Shown piece after piece: positions 21,974 through 33,073 of a stretch of 64,000 nucleotides of DNA (position 1 is the stretch's first letter; each line of letters opens with the position of its first letter). Both the position numbers and the translations under genes were made by a program. Under the pieces are notes generated by a model. That model was not told the origin of the DNA. It saw only the letters and a list, made by a program, of their open reading frames with translations, and searched no databases. The stretch comes from Podospora comata (Eukaryota; Ascomycota; Sordariomycetes; Sordariales; Podosporaceae): NCBI GenBank assembly GCA_017354895.1, contig CP071497.1, positions 4,092,001 to 4,156,000 of the forward strand. Direction: 5' to 3'.

Positions 21974-23161
21974 ATGGTCCATCTCGCTTCCGCCCTTCTC
22001 GTGGCCAGCGCGGCCTTTGCCGTTGCCGCTCCCGCCAACGAGATCTTTGAGCGTCAGACCTGCTCCGTCCAGGCCAACTACCCGACCCAGAACAATTCCA
22101 AGCTCCCCGATCCGTTCACCAGCGCCAGCGGGCAAAAGATCACCACCAAGGCCGACTTTGAGTGCCGCCAGGAGGAGATCAGCAAGATCATGCAGCAGTA
22201 TGAGTTCGGTGTCTACCCACCACCCCCCGATAGCGTCACCGGTACCATGAGCGGAAACAACATCCAGGTCCGTGTGACCGTCGGCAGCAAGAGCATCACC
22301 TTCAGCGCCGGCATCCGCAAGCCATCCGGCAGCGGTCCTTTCCCCGCCATCATTGGTGTCGGTGGCGCCTCCATCCCCATCCCCAGCAACGTTGCCACCA
22401 TCACCTTTGGCAACGACGCCTTCGGTGCCCAGTCCGGTATGGGTTCTCGCGGCCGCGGTCAGTTCTACGACCTCTTCGGCAGCAGCCACTCGGCTGGTTC
22501 CCTTACCGCTTGGGCTTGGGGTATTGACCGGTTGATCGATGCTCTGGAGAAGACCCCTGCTGCGGGTATCGACACCACACGTCTCGGCGTGACCGGCTGC
22601 TCCCGCAACGGCAAGGGTGCCTTTGTTGCCGGCGCCTTCGTCAAGCGCATCGCCCTCACCATCCCCCAGGAGTCCGGTGCCGGTGGTGCGGCCTGCTGGC
22701 GCATCTCTGACCAGCAAAAGTCGTCTGGCGCCAACATCCAGACTGCCAGTCAAATCATTGGCGAGCAGCCCTGGTTCTCCAAAAACTTTGACGCGCACGT
22801 CCGCTCCATCACCAACATCCCGCAGGATCACCACTTCCTCGCGGCCATGATCGTGCCCCGTGGTCTCGCCGTGTTTGAGAACAACATCGACTGGCTCGGC
22901 CCCGTCTCCACCACCGGCTGCATGCGTGCTGGTCGCCAAATCTACAAGGCTTACGGCGTGCCCAACAACATGGGCTTTTCGCTCATCGGTGGCCACAACC
23001 ACTGCCAGTTTCCCAGCGGACAGAACTCGGAGCTCAACCAGTACATCAACTACTTCCTGCTCAAGAGCGGCACCGCCCCCGGCTCGGTGGAGCGCAGCAC
23101 TTCCAACGCCAACACTGAGGCTTGGTACCCATGGGCCGCCAGCGCTCCCACCCTTTCCTGA
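21974..23161 (+). CDS. CE15 4-O-methyl-glucuronoyl methylesterase
   Basis: Secreted esterase that cuts the ester between lignin alcohols and 4-O-methyl-glucuronic acid on xylan. A single exon gives 395 residues. The start at 21974 gives the signal peptide MVHLASALLVASAAFAVAAP, followed by a probable KEX2-like site (ERQ). The nucleophile motif GCSRNGKG places Ser210. The acid is Glu233 in PQESGAGG, and the histidine is in GGHNHCQFP (His341 or His343). Cysteines near 30, 64, 209, 241, 316 and 344 fit the family's disulfides. No CBM1 or linker precedes the domain. It shares the window with a GH115 alpha-glucuronidase that removes the same side chain. A 666-residue frame on the opposite strand is a shadow. 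Confidence 0.95.
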   Translation: MVHLASALLVASAAFAVAAPANEIFERQTCSVQANYPTQNNSKLPDPFTSASGQKITTKADFECRQEEISKIMQQYEFGVYPPPPDSVTGTMSGNNIQVRVTVGSKSITFSAGIRKPSGSGPFPAIIGVGGASIPIPSNVATITFGNDAFGAQSGMGSRGRGQFYDLFGSSHSAGSLTAWAWGIDRLIDALEKTPAAGIDTTRLGVTGCSRNGKGAFVAGAFVKRIALTIPQESGAGGAACWRISDQQKSSGANIQTASQIIGEQPWFSKNFDAHVRSITNIPQDHHFLAAMIVPRGLAVFENNIDWLGPVSTTGCMRAGRQIYKAYGVPNNMGFSLIGGHNHCQFPSGQNSELNQYINYFLLKSGTAPGSVERSTSNANTEAWYPWAASAPTLS

Positions 23162-24548
23162 GCGGTTGCAGGAGTGTGAAGATGTTTGGGTGAGGGGTCG
23201 AAAAGGTGTGGATCTTGTCGATAGCAAAGCTCGTTTGAAGGCTGGGAGGAGGACTGGGCATGTAAATATGGGAAAATATATGACGGGTTTTCTGGAGCTT
23301 ATCCTCGTGCCCCGAAACAGAACGGTGCCTGGTGATGTGTCGAGAGCTGCCCCAAAAGAATCCTGTTGTGGTGAACCACAACGGTGATGCTTTGCCGAGA
23401 ACTCGATGATCAGAGTGGTCCGGATATCAGCTTCGTGCTTCCCGGTGCTGGGTGAGCGATGTCGTAAGTAGGTTGCAGACCGAGAAAGATCAGGGGTAAA
23501 GCCTCGAAGATCAATGGATAATGAAACCAATTAAGGAGAAGAGATCCCCCGTGATGTGCCGTATCTATTGGTCTTCCTGACTGTGAGAAAGTGTGGTTGG
23601 AGGACGTGGGAGATGTGGTTTGTCATCTGCAGTGGAACAGAGCTCAGGAGCTTGGACCTTCTTGTGGCCCCTGCTATCAGCTGGATGCATAAGCATTCCG
23701 GGGATAACCGGGTTTGCACAAGCTGTGGGTATTACGGTTGACAGTTGCGGGCCGGCAACGCGGGGTGGTGGTGGAGTTGCTGAAGTTTACACCAACGACA
23801 GCTCAAACCAGGTCGTCATTGTCCCAGGATTTTCATCTTCTGATATCTGCTTCAGTCCAATCGCTTTATCTTCTTCTGTTGTCTTGTGCCGTTTTGCATT
23901 CCTCGATTCATGACGCCCCATAAGCCCCTGCTTTACAACATGTCCTCATGGAAGGAAGTCTTCCCACTCGGTGCCCCCAGTTGGTTGGTAGGCCCATCTG
24001 ATAAGCTTTCCAGGTCCAATGTCTACCGAGAGAGGAGGATGCAGTTGGGAACCATCGATACGCCATTTTCGGACATGTTTGTCTTGGCCCGCAATATTCC
24101 ACCATCTGCGCCATCTATTGCCTCGACATATTCCCGTGTCTGGAGAACGGCAGCCGAGTTGGGCGAGGGCATTCGGGCCTTGGCAACACCCCATCCAGGG
24201 CACCCTTCCCCCCTACATTACCTAGCACCGCCGGTGGATATGGGGGACGGAGGGTGAGAGCCCATCTCAGCCAAGACCGATCGTCTCCGGGTTTAAACAC
24301 GGACACAGAATCCCCCCAGGTTGGTCATCATCCTGACAGAGGCAGGATTATTGATGAGACAGTTCCGTCGGCCCGTACAGCTGAAAGTTCTGTATCCTTT
24401 CTATTTCCATTATGTCAATGAAGCTGGGGTATCTGCCCCGGTTGACCCGTCTTCCAAATAGCTTTGGAACCTGACCGCTTGCTCCTTTTTCCCCTTCTCT
24501 TCACCTTTCGTCTTGTCTTTCCTCGAGCTTTTAGGCTCAACAGCAGTC
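23162..24548. other. intergenic, no supported gene
   Basis: 1.4 kb between CE15 and the MFS exporter, both on the plus strand. A plus-strand frame at 23886-24257 (about 120 residues) has no signal, domain or splice context. The last 100 bases are CT-rich leader for the MFS gene. Confidence 0.5.
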
Positions 24549-26393
24549 ATGGCAAGCCCCGGGCCCTCGACGACAACGGCTGTCGACACACATGCCAAAG
24601 AACTCAATATTACCACTCTCTACTTGACCTTCGAGACAGCACTCCCCAGTCCTCTGTTCAACCAGAATACTCACCCTGCCACCCCAACAAGCAGGGTTCC
24701 ACAACCACCCGACCTGACGCCCTATGTTGATCCTCGAACTTGGGCACCACATCGCAAGAATGTGCTCCTTTTCTTGTCATGCGTAGCAACCTTCTTGACA
24801 GCCTACACCTCAGGCTCCTACTCTCCGCCCGCCGAACTCATACAAGCATCTCTTTCGCCAGTCCCTTCGAGCGTTGAGCCTGTTCTGGCCGGCATCACCA
24901 CCTTCTGCGTCGGCTTTGGGTTTGCCCCGATGATGCTCGCCCCTCTTTCAGAGATGAATGGCCGATATCCCGTCTTTGTGTGTGCCGGCATCGTCTACGT
25001 CGTGTTTCAGGGTGTCTGCGGTGTGGTGACTTCGCTCGCAGGCATGCTGGTTGCCAGATTCTTGGTTGGAGTGGGGGCAAGCGTTTTCAGCACCATGGTT
25101 GGCGGTGTTATTGCTGATATGTACGCAAACGAGGAACGAAACACGCCGATGGCCTTGTTTAGTGGATCTGTCCTTGCCGGTACCGGGCTTGGGCCCATGG
25201 TTTGTGCCGTCATGGCCGAGCGATGGGGAGATGTTGAGAGATATCCGAACATGTGGAAATGGACTTGGTGGCATCAGGTGATCATGTCTGGGGTGTTGAT
25301 GGTGGCTTTTGTGGTGTTCTTCAAGGAAAGCAGGGGGAGCGTGCTGCTGAGCCGGAAAGCCAAGGCGCTGAACAGGTGGTACGAAGAGCTGGAAAATGAA
25401 GGTTACTATGGGCTCTGCTTTGAAGACGAACAGGGACAGGAGAAGGCGAGCGAGAATATGACGAGCTCGGAAGACAGCACAGACGACAAATATGACGAAA
25501 AGAGATCGTTCTCGGCCTCAGCCAGCAGACATGAAAGGGGCCCTTCCATTAAGCGCGTCAGATGGGTGGTCAAAGAAGACGAGGAGCGCGCCTCTATCGG
25601 CAAAATGATCGCCATATCATCCTCCCGCCCTTTCTACCTGCTCTTCACCGAGCCGGTCATTTTCTTCTTCTCCGCCTGGGTCGCCTTTGCGTGGGGAGTC
25701 CTCTATCTGACATTCGGCTCCATCCCTTATGTATTCCAGCATGTCTACGGCTGGTCTCTTGAGCAATCGGGGCACGCTTTCACAGCCATTATCCTAGGCG
25801 CCGTCGTCGGAACCACAATGAGCATCTACCAGCAGCGGCTGCTGTCTCATCCCAAATGGGTCGACCCTCGCGAAGTGCTGACCTCTACTTCCACGACAAC
25901 ATCTTCCCTGTCGGACGAAACACCAGCGCCAGCAAATGGAACAGACAAGATATGGTACATCCTCCGAACCTACTTCCCCTCTTCCTCTCCCGAATCCCGC
26001 TTGTACTTTTCCTGTCTGACCTCTACACTCCTTCCCATCGGCCTCTACCTCTTTGGCTTCACCGCCAAGCCAGAAATTCACTGGATCTTCCCCGCAATAG
26101 GGATATTTCTCTGCACCGTGGGCATTTTGAGCATCTACCTCGCAGTTTTCAACTACTTTGCCGACGTCTATCATAAATACGCCTCTTCTGCCCTCGCTGC
26201 GCAGTCCCTGTGCCGGAACTTGGTTGGTGGCGCCTTCCCTCTGGTGACGAGGCTGATGTACAGGAATCTGGGAGAGGCCAAAGCAGGGGCAGTCTTGGGG
26301 AGTATTGCGGTTGTACTATCGGTTGTGCCTTGGGTGTTGGTTTGGAAGGGGGAGGAGATTAGGGGCAGGAGTGTTTTTGCTTTTGTCGCTTGA
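24549..26393 (+). CDS. MFS exporter, DHA1-type (polyamine/drug)
   Basis: Single-exon 614-residue membrane protein. The first ATG is at 24549; the open frame extends to 24513 only through a non-ATG codon. A cytoplasmic N-terminus of about 75 residues precedes the first helix, and two six-helix bundles are separated by a charged loop rich in Ser/Asp/Glu and Arg/Lys (roughly 290-360). The motif APLSEMNGRYP (from about residue 131) and the helix-4 segment RFLVGVGAS are typical of the proton-antiport DHA1 group that includes yeast TPO1 and FLR1. The substrate cannot be told from sequence. It could be a toxin, polyamine or drug exporter. No biosynthetic cluster surrounds it. Confidence 0.88.
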   Translation: MASPGPSTTTAVDTHAKELNITTLYLTFETALPSPLFNQNTHPATPTSRVPQPPDLTPYVDPRTWAPHRKNVLLFLSCVATFLTAYTSGSYSPPAELIQASLSPVPSSVEPVLAGITTFCVGFGFAPMMLAPLSEMNGRYPVFVCAGIVYVVFQGVCGVVTSLAGMLVARFLVGVGASVFSTMVGGVIADMYANEERNTPMALFSGSVLAGTGLGPMVCAVMAERWGDVERYPNMWKWTWWHQVIMSGVLMVAFVVFFKESRGSVLLSRKAKALNRWYEELENEGYYGLCFEDEQGQEKASENMTSSEDSTDDKYDEKRSFSASASRHERGPSIKRVRWVVKEDEERASIGKMIAISSSRPFYLLFTEPVIFFFSAWVAFAWGVLYLTFGSIPYVFQHVYGWSLEQSGHAFTAIILGAVVGTTMSIYQQRLLSHPKWVDPREVLTSTSTTTSSLSDETPAPANGTDKIWYILRTYFPSSSPESRLYFSCLTSTLLPIGLYLFGFTAKPEIHWIFPAIGIFLCTVGILSIYLAVFNYFADVYHKYASSALAAQSLCRNLVGGAFPLVTRLMYRNLGEAKAGAVLGSIAVVLSVVPWVLVWKGEEIRGRSVFAFVA

Positions 26394-26552
26394 CAAGACA
26401 ACGTGACTGATCTCGGCTTCACAAACTTGAAATCAAAAGCTATTTTTTCTATTAAATAAACACCAAGGGAAGGAAGAAACGTTTAAAGACATTACAAACA
26501 TGGTATCATGACTCATAACAAACCAAGCCCCCTCAAACCCAACCAAGACTCC

Positions 26553-27656
26553 TCAATCAACATCCTCATCAGCCTCCACCTTTGCCTCCTCCAACTTCTT
26601 CCTCGCCTCCTCCACCATCTTATCCTCATTGACTTTCCCATTCTTCGAGTCCTCCCCGTCCTCCCTTATCTCAACATCATCCGCCAACGGCGCCCCCTGT
26701 TCCCCCTCCAAAGCCCCCGACCTCTTCTTCAACGCCTCAATCGCAGCCGGCTTCAAGCTCCCATCCTCATTGACATCCCCCTTCAGGTGCAGCGTAAACA
26801 ACACCACCAGGTAAACCTGCTTCGTCTTTTTGTTGCGGAGGACATACCTCAACCCCTGCCCATCCCAATACCTCATAATCCCCAACCCAAACCCAGGCAA
26901 CCTCAACGCAAACTCCCCAAAGTCAATGTAAGGGTTATAAAAATCAACCGCATACTCCCTCCCATACTCCCAAACCCACCTCTCCAGATTCTCCCCCTTC
27001 AACCCCCACTTCATCCTCTCCCTGCCCTCCCGTGGAACCCCCCTCTCAATTCTCCATTTTTCATCCCCCCCTTCCTCAACCCAAATCCCGCCCTTCTTTG
27101 GGTCATCCTCCACCCCAGGCCCAACATGCACAGCATTAAAGCTACTCAACCCAGCTCCATACAGATACGGCGTGTCAGCGTACGGATCCCCCTCCAACCC
27201 CGGATCAACCCACCACTTGACAATCCTCATCGCGGCCCCGAACCCAGGCGGGAGTCTGTCACGGATAGGATGGTCAAAGTCATTCCCGAACTGCAGGTCC
27301 CCTCCTTTTACACCAATGTCATCATCCTCTTCAATCTCCTCCCCTTCATCATCCTCCGCTTCCCCGATCTCGTTCCTGTGTGACTCGTCCCTCTCCGGAG
27401 CGTGAAGCTTAAACTTGAAAGCGATCGAGTACTGGTCATTATTGGACTTGTGCGGCTCCTGCTCAAAATAGGGGGAGGTTCTGGGAGCAGTGGGGGGGAC
27501 AGAGCGGTGGTAGTTTTGGATGCGGACGTTGAGGCTAGCAGAAATCAAATCGGACGAGATGGTGGTTGGGGTGGGAGAGTTGACGTTGACGAGCTGGTGG
27601 GTCGACAGGTCGTAGGACGGCCCGGCTGTGACGCGGAGCACGTATTTGTCTGCCAT
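26553..27656 (-). CDS. UPF0590 / DUF1769 family protein
   Basis: 367 residues, single exon, starting at MADKYVLRVTAGPSYD. The N-terminal strand pair, the FGNDFDHPIRDRLPPGFG segment and IVKWWVDPGLEGDPYAD with PYLYGAGLSSFN are what I recall from the fungal DUF1769 / UPF0590 family (S. pombe C409.17c type). Its biochemical role is unknown to me. An acidic loop of about 20 residues lies near 120, and the C-terminal 70 residues are Glu/Lys-rich and probably helical. The frame is open upstream to 27788 through the CAA repeat, so a longer form with His/Gln tracts is possible. I chose 27656 because family-like sequence starts there. Confidence 0.85.
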   Translation of the reverse strand: MADKYVLRVTAGPSYDLSTHQLVNVNSPTPTTISSDLISASLNVRIQNYHRSVPPTAPRTSPYFEQEPHKSNNDQYSIAFKFKLHAPERDESHRNEIGEAEDDEGEEIEEDDDIGVKGGDLQFGNDFDHPIRDRLPPGFGAAMRIVKWWVDPGLEGDPYADTPYLYGAGLSSFNAVHVGPGVEDDPKKGGIWVEEGGDEKWRIERGVPREGRERMKWGLKGENLERWVWEYGREYAVDFYNPYIDFGEFALRLPGFGLGIMRYWDGQGLRYVLRNKKTKQVYLVVLFTLHLKGDVNEDGSLKPAAIEALKKRSGALEGEQGAPLADDVEIREDGEDSKNGKVNEDKMVEEARKKLEEAKVEADEDVD

Positions 27657-27674
27657 TTGTAAGAACCTACACTG

Positions 27675-27690
27675 CCGTTGCTGCTGCTGC

Positions 27691-27748
<58 letters not shown>

Positions 27749-27775
27749 GATGATGTTGATGATGATGATGATGAT
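27675..27775. repeat. CAA/CAG/CAT trinucleotide tract before the DUF1769 start
   Basis: About 30 trinucleotides read TTG/CTG/ATG on the plus strand and CAA/CAG/CAT on the minus strand, directly upstream of the 27656 start. In the gene's own frame they would encode a histidine run followed by roughly two dozen glutamines. The tract is either a repeat in the 5' leader or a variable N-terminal His/Gln extension beginning at an ATG at 27788. Confidence 0.85.
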
Positions 27776-27788
27776 GTGGTGTGTTCAA

Positions 27789-28134
27789 AATCGTGATGGG
27801 TTATTGAAGATGGGGGAGTATTGACTGGCCGTTCAGGGATACAGGCAGTTATTTAATTAACAACAGAATTGACTGAAAAGCAGCTTGAGTGCACCTGTCA
27901 TCATGGCCGCCCAAAATTAATGACGTCGTCGGGCACTATCAATCGCCCCACATGTGATATTCAGGGACCAGCTCGCGCAGCCAATCAGATCAAGACAATT
28001 CACGCCGGGTCTTCAGAATCGGGAAACTGACCAACAAGAGACAACTGTTGGCACAGGCTTCTCTATCTATTCAGCGCTCACCTATTACTTAGCATATAAC
28101 AAGTCTACCATATCATACAGACGTCACCAGCCAT
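27789..28134. other. intergenic region
   Basis: Between the upstream end of the DUF1769 gene and the 3' end of RPN2, both on the minus strand. AT-rich; no gene is seen. Confidence 0.5.
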
Positions 28135-31100
28135 CTACTCCTCATCCTCGGCATCGGTAAAGTACTCAAAGTCCGCGGGCTTGGGCGCCTCCTCATCACC
28201 CTCATTGTCCTCATCAACAGCCGTCAACACACCCGCAGCTGCCGCCGCTCCGCTTCCGTCGCCACCAGCAGTCGAGGAAGAACGTCCCTGCGGTATCTCC
28301 CGAGCAGCCTGGGCAGAAAGGCGGAGAATCTCGTTAAGCTCGCTGCCCAATCCCGCCCGGCTACGGGCAGCCTCCATGCTCTGCAGCAATTGCGTGGCTG
28401 ATGTCTGGGCACCACCTCGCCCGGTCTGCGCGCCAACCACGGGAGCTCTCTCGGTCGTCACCTTCTTCAGCTTCTCCTCAATCAACGTCTTGGGCTCGTC
28501 GGGCTGCGTGTCGTGGAGCAATAGGGGGCCACCGGTAGGCTAGAAACACATTAGCACCTATCATAACAAAGAATTGTGCAGACAAACATACCTTCTTGAC
28601 GGGCTTGTAACGTCCCGTCGGGAAGCTGATGTACTTGAACTGGCCTGGAAGAACGCGAGACATGTTCTCAGCCTCGTAGCCAACCTTCTCCTTCTCCGCC
28701 TTCTTCTTGGAGTCGACCGAGCCTTCTCTCTCAGCCCCGGTCTCCTCCTTCTTGTCCTTGGGTTCCTCCGTCTTGGCCTTCTTGTCCTCGTCCACATCCA
28801 TCTTGTCTCCAGCGGCGGGGGCAGGAGTCTTGGCAAGGGTAGGAGTATCAATATCCATGCTCTCACGACGTTGGGCACGCTCCTTCTTCTGAGCGCGACG
28901 CTTGGCCTGTGCCGTGGTGGACAAGATGGCAGTTGCAATGAGTGCCGGCCCCTCCTCGGTCTTGACTTCTTGCTCTGGGGGATAGTCAAACAGGCTCGGG
29001 CGAGTGTTGCAGTGAAATTTGAAGCTGGGGATCTCGAGGTCGTGATCAAGTCCGATGATGGAGGTGGGCACGAAGCTCAGCGACAGGAAGTGGGTGAAGG
29101 GGAACCAGTACCAGTACTGCGTGAAGACGGCCATGCCCACAATGCCGGGCATGTTGAGGTTGCCAGTCTGGGTCTGGAGACCAACCGAGCAGTTGCGGCC
29201 GCCAGCATCCAGAATACCCATGGCAACGGCGGCACCAAACTTGGTCATGGCATCCTCATGACGATCGCCAACAACCTTCTTGAGAGTCTTTCTGATGGCG
29301 GCAACCTTGGGGTTCATGACCTCGTTCTGCTGAATCATGATCATGGACAGGGCGATCAGGGCGCCCTGGCGGACAAAGTCGGTAGGATCCTTCATCATGG
29401 GCTCGAGCAGATCAATGGCCTCATCCAGACCGGTGCCGGCGCATGAGATACCCAGAGCCATGGCGGAGCCGTACCGGACGTGAGGGTTGTAGGATTCAGC
29501 AAGGAGCTCCACCATCCGGGGAACACTTCCGGGCTTGCGGAAGAGGATAAAACCAAGAGACATGACGGCGATACGACGCACATCGTCGTTCACGTCGCTG
29601 ACAGCAAGGTGAAGGAGCTTGCGAATGGCCTTGTTGCTTCCAGTACCGCAGTAGGCCATGGCAACCGTGAGCACACCTCCATAGCGCAGAGTCGGGTCGG
29701 GGTCGGAAAGAAGGCCCTCAATCATGACATCAGCATTTTCCTGTTGCCCAAACATGATGAGGGCCATGCCTAGAGCAAGACCGCGGACAATCTTCTCGTG
29801 GGTGGTTTCGTGGGCATAGGTAAACATGGTCTCCACGGCCTTGGCGTTTCCGGTGCCCAACATGATCAAGCCCATGGCCAACCCAACAGCCTCACCGTTG
29901 AGGGCAGAATCGGCAAAGAGGACCTTGGTAAGATCCTCAAAGATCTGCTCGTCACCCGTGGCCATGCCAGCGATGCCAAGACCCAAGGCACCGCCGTGCT
30001 GGATGACTTCTTCCTCGGCACCGTTGAACTGGCCACGCAGATATTCAAGAGCATCAGCGCCATGGTTGGCGTGGATGAGACCATAGGCGTAAAGAGCACC
30101 GCCCTGGCTAAAGATGGAGCCACCGCTGCTGACTCCAGTCTGCTTAGGAAGATAGGGCTCCAGCAGCTTGCGGGACTGGGTGATGTTGCCGCGGTGAATG
30201 ACACCGAGAGCAGCCGTAGCAGTGAACTTGGACCAGTTGATGGCCTTGCCAAGCCAGTCCAGGTTGTCACGGAAGAATTTGTCGTTGGTGGTGCCGGCAT
30301 TCATGAAAGCATTGCAGAAAGTCACAGCCGTGTGGAAGATGGAGTTACGACCTTCCAGGCTGTCCCGGACCTTGTTCAGAATGGTGATGTCTGTGTGGTT
30401 ATTGCGATAGAGGAATTCGAGGTTGAGCTTGATCGCCTTGCTGCCATCGAGGATGGAACGAATATTCCTGTAAACCTTGGCCGTCTCCTCGGGGAGTTGC
30501 TCCTCTTCCGAGCCTTCTTGGCTCTCGAGTAGAGCCTCTTCTTCGGCGGGGCCATCCTCGGTCGCAGTCGCTGGGGGCTCGGGCGCTCTGCCGGACGGAA
30601 GAGACTTGAGCACCTTGCCCAAGAACTCCTGGGTAGCGTTGTCGTAAAGATCAAATGCAATTTGATAAGCAATAGCAATCGAATTCGGGTCGCCCTTGGT
30701 TACTAGTTGCCTAATCATCTTGTCGGCCTCCTCGTCCGAGTCAAGGTGAACCACACACTTGGCGATGGCAAAATAGTCTGGGTTAGGGATCTCGCTAAGA
30801 AGATCCAGGATCAGGCGCAGGATCTCGGTTCTCAGGCCACGCTCCTGGACAATGTCCATGGAGATCTTGAGAAGATAGTCCATGAGCTCCTCGGCTGGGC
30901 TCTGTGTGCTATCCTTGGACTGATTGCCCTCCTCGCTGGCTCGCTTGATGACCCTCCGGAGAACCTCAAGGTTCTTGGCCTCCACAGCGATACCAACAAC
31001 CTGTCTGTATTTTCCCTGCTTCAAGCAGCTCTCAAAGAGACGCTCGATGACATTTTGAAGGGCTTTTTGGGTGCTGCTGTCGGTGATTTGGACGACCGAG

Positions 31101-31726
31101 TTGGAGCGCCCCTCCTTGGTTGGCTGGAAAGTGGGGTCCAGGATAGTGTTGTCGGTCGAGGCACGCGAGAGGAAAGACTTGGGTGGCAAAGTCGACTGAG
31201 AGAAGGGCGTGGTTGGCGAGATCAAGGCAGAGCCGTCAATGGAGCCAGTGCCAAAGGTGGTTTCTAGAGAGATGTTGGCCTTGCTCTGTTTCGAAGGGAC
31301 ATGGCGGGCCGACGAGACGGCAATGTACTGATCGACGCACTTGGAGAGGATAGTCTCCTCGAACTCGCCAGGAGCATCGAAGTTGAACAGGGGCCCGGCG
31401 GCCAAGGCAAAAGTCATGCTCTCATTATAAGCCTGGAGATGGAAATAAACCTTGGCCAAAACGAGGGCAGCGAGGCGACGCTCGGGGAAGGACTCGTCCT
31501 CGTAAAGGGCCTCACTGTGTGGCTCAAAACACAAACGATCAGCTTAGATCGGCAAGACACAGCGCGGTTGATACACAATCACATACATTTGACTCAACGA
31601 ACTGGCAACCTCGGTCCAAACAGTGTCGATGTCGTCGTTGAGAGTCTTGAGAGCGAAGACCTTGAGCTCGGGCTCCTCGTCAGTGAGAAAAGCCAACACT
31701 CCGCTGGCTGTAACGAGGCCTGGCAT
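28135..31726 (-). CDS. RPN2: 26S proteasome regulatory subunit RPN2 (PSMD1)
   Basis: Largest non-ATPase subunit of the 19S base. It scaffolds the ATPase ring and docks ubiquitin receptors and deubiquitinase partners. Exons 31726-31587, 31514-28592 and 28539-28135 (introns of 72 and 52 nt with GTATGT donors) give 1155 residues. Joining exon 1 to exon 2 restores the family segment SQIEALYEDESFPERRLAAL. The central half holds the helical proteasome/cyclosome repeats, for example HGGALGLGIAGMATG, YGGVLTVAMAYCGTG and YGSAMALGISCAGTG. The C-terminus has a Lys/Glu-rich segment, then LLHDTQPDEPKTLIEEKL and an acidic tail. It is longer than yeast Rpn2 (about 945), mainly through an N-terminal insert and the charged C-terminal region. 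It acts in cytosol and nucleus. Confidence 0.97.
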
Positions 31727-33073
31727 TGTGTCGATGCGCTTCGATGTCGGGTGGGGGAGGGGGGGGGTAGTGATTGTATTTCAATATCTCAGCGAGGATT
31801 TCGCAGATCAAGACTCGAAAGTAAGCTGCGCGCTAAGGGTCGAGATGGATGATGTGGTGTTGAGAATGTGGTGTTGTTGAAGCTTTCGTTGCTTGGAGCT
31901 TGTTGTTTGGCAGCGGCGCTTTCCAGGTTGGACTCCAGTCCACGTCAGGAGCTCTGCCTGCCTCGCCCAGGCTTGGCCTTGGGCGAGTCTGGGACAAGGG
32001 CCAAGAGAGGCCAAGGCTGATGTTAGTCAGCGGGTCAGCCAATCAATGGCCAGTTCGGAAGCTTATATTTTGCGCTCCGCCATCTGGTGGTCCATGCTCC
32101 CCCCAGCTTTGTCATAAGGCTGGATGGACAGCCGGGGCAGCTGGGGTCGCTGAGTGCGACAGCTGTCCACTGCGACCGGAAACTTTTGTGTTTGTCGGCT
32201 TTTGGCTTTTGGCTGTGACGGGAGCCTCTTGCAGTCAATCAGTCTATATCTCCCTTGTACACCGTAACACTCAACTTCGGTCAGCTCAAGCTGGTGCAGA
32301 GCTGGATGAGTAGATCCTTGAATGTAGACAGCGTGTATCTGTACTGATTTCAGGGCACGCCATTGCCACTGACCTCGTGAGTTGTGCCTCTGGATGGCAT
32401 CGATGCCGGGAGCGGGAAAAAACGCACTGTTAGGCCGTGATTTGAGAAATCCCTCCCCCGACACGAGAGAAGCAACAGACATACCGATACCTACCGTATG
32501 CGCGCGGACGGACCAGGTCCCAGCCCAGCAAGCGACTCCACAATCCACTCGGCGGACCTGCGTTTGGCACAAGGCGTTTGCACACATCAACCTTTTTCCT
32601 AGCTCGCCATCCTCCCCAGCCCCCATGACGCCCATATCGTGATCAACACGCCCGCGCTCCCCTACCTAAATCCCGTCGCCCCGCTCATCCCCTCCTCCCA
32701 TCGCCTGTTGCGCCCCATGGTCCGCGTCGCGTGGTGATGTGCGACTGAATCCGAGAGAACGAACCGACGTGTCTGTCTGGCTGCGCATCAAGAGCAACGA
32801 CGGAGATGCGATGACCACCAGCTACAGCTACACATCCCGAACCTACCATCCATCCATCCCATTGCTCCTTTGTGCGCGCCCCGAAATCGCGCCCCGATCC
32901 TGTCGCCATCGCCGTCGCCGTCGCATCGCTATTGTCTGGAATAAAGGAACATGCAAGAGACGGGCCATCAGCTGAAGTGAGCGCAGAGAGCAGAGAGCAG
33001 AGAGCAAGGTTGGAAGTAGAGAGAGACGACAAATAAGAACAATCAAGACGTTATATCAGAGCTGTGGTTCAAG
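31727..33073. other. divergent promoter region RPN2/CET1
   Basis: 1.35 kb between two housekeeping genes that diverge. It contains an inverted repeat at 31957-31986 (listed) and C/T-rich leader sequence before CET1. Frames on both strands (31900-32313 plus, 32063-32635 minus) overlap each other and look like chance. Confidence 0.55.
31957..31986. repeat. GC-rich inverted repeat
   Basis: CTCGCCCA and TGGGCGAG form perfect 8-bp arms around a short spacer that contains CTTGGCC. It could form a hairpin or bind a dimeric factor in the RPN2 upstream region. Confidence 0.5.

Noticed and set aside
21530-23530. A 666-residue open frame on the minus strand
   Set aside because: It lies opposite the CE15 gene, which has a signal peptide, a catalytic triad and normal length. 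The antisense product is Gly/Ala/Val/Asp-rich without motifs. Strong third-position C bias removes antisense stops.
26508-27383. A 291-residue plus-strand frame
   Set aside because: Antisense to the DUF1769 gene; Pro/Leu/Ile-rich because the coding strand is G-rich there.
28574-30532. Long plus-strand frames opposite RPN2
   Set aside because: RPN2 repeats on the minus strand explain the sequence; the plus-strand products have no features.
31170-31185. Proteasome promoter element GGTGGCAAA
   Set aside because: It lies inside the RPN2 coding sequence, not upstream.
32063-32635. A 190-residue minus-strand frame in the RPN2/CET1 gap
   Set aside because: No motif or splice context, and it overlaps a similar frame on the other strand.
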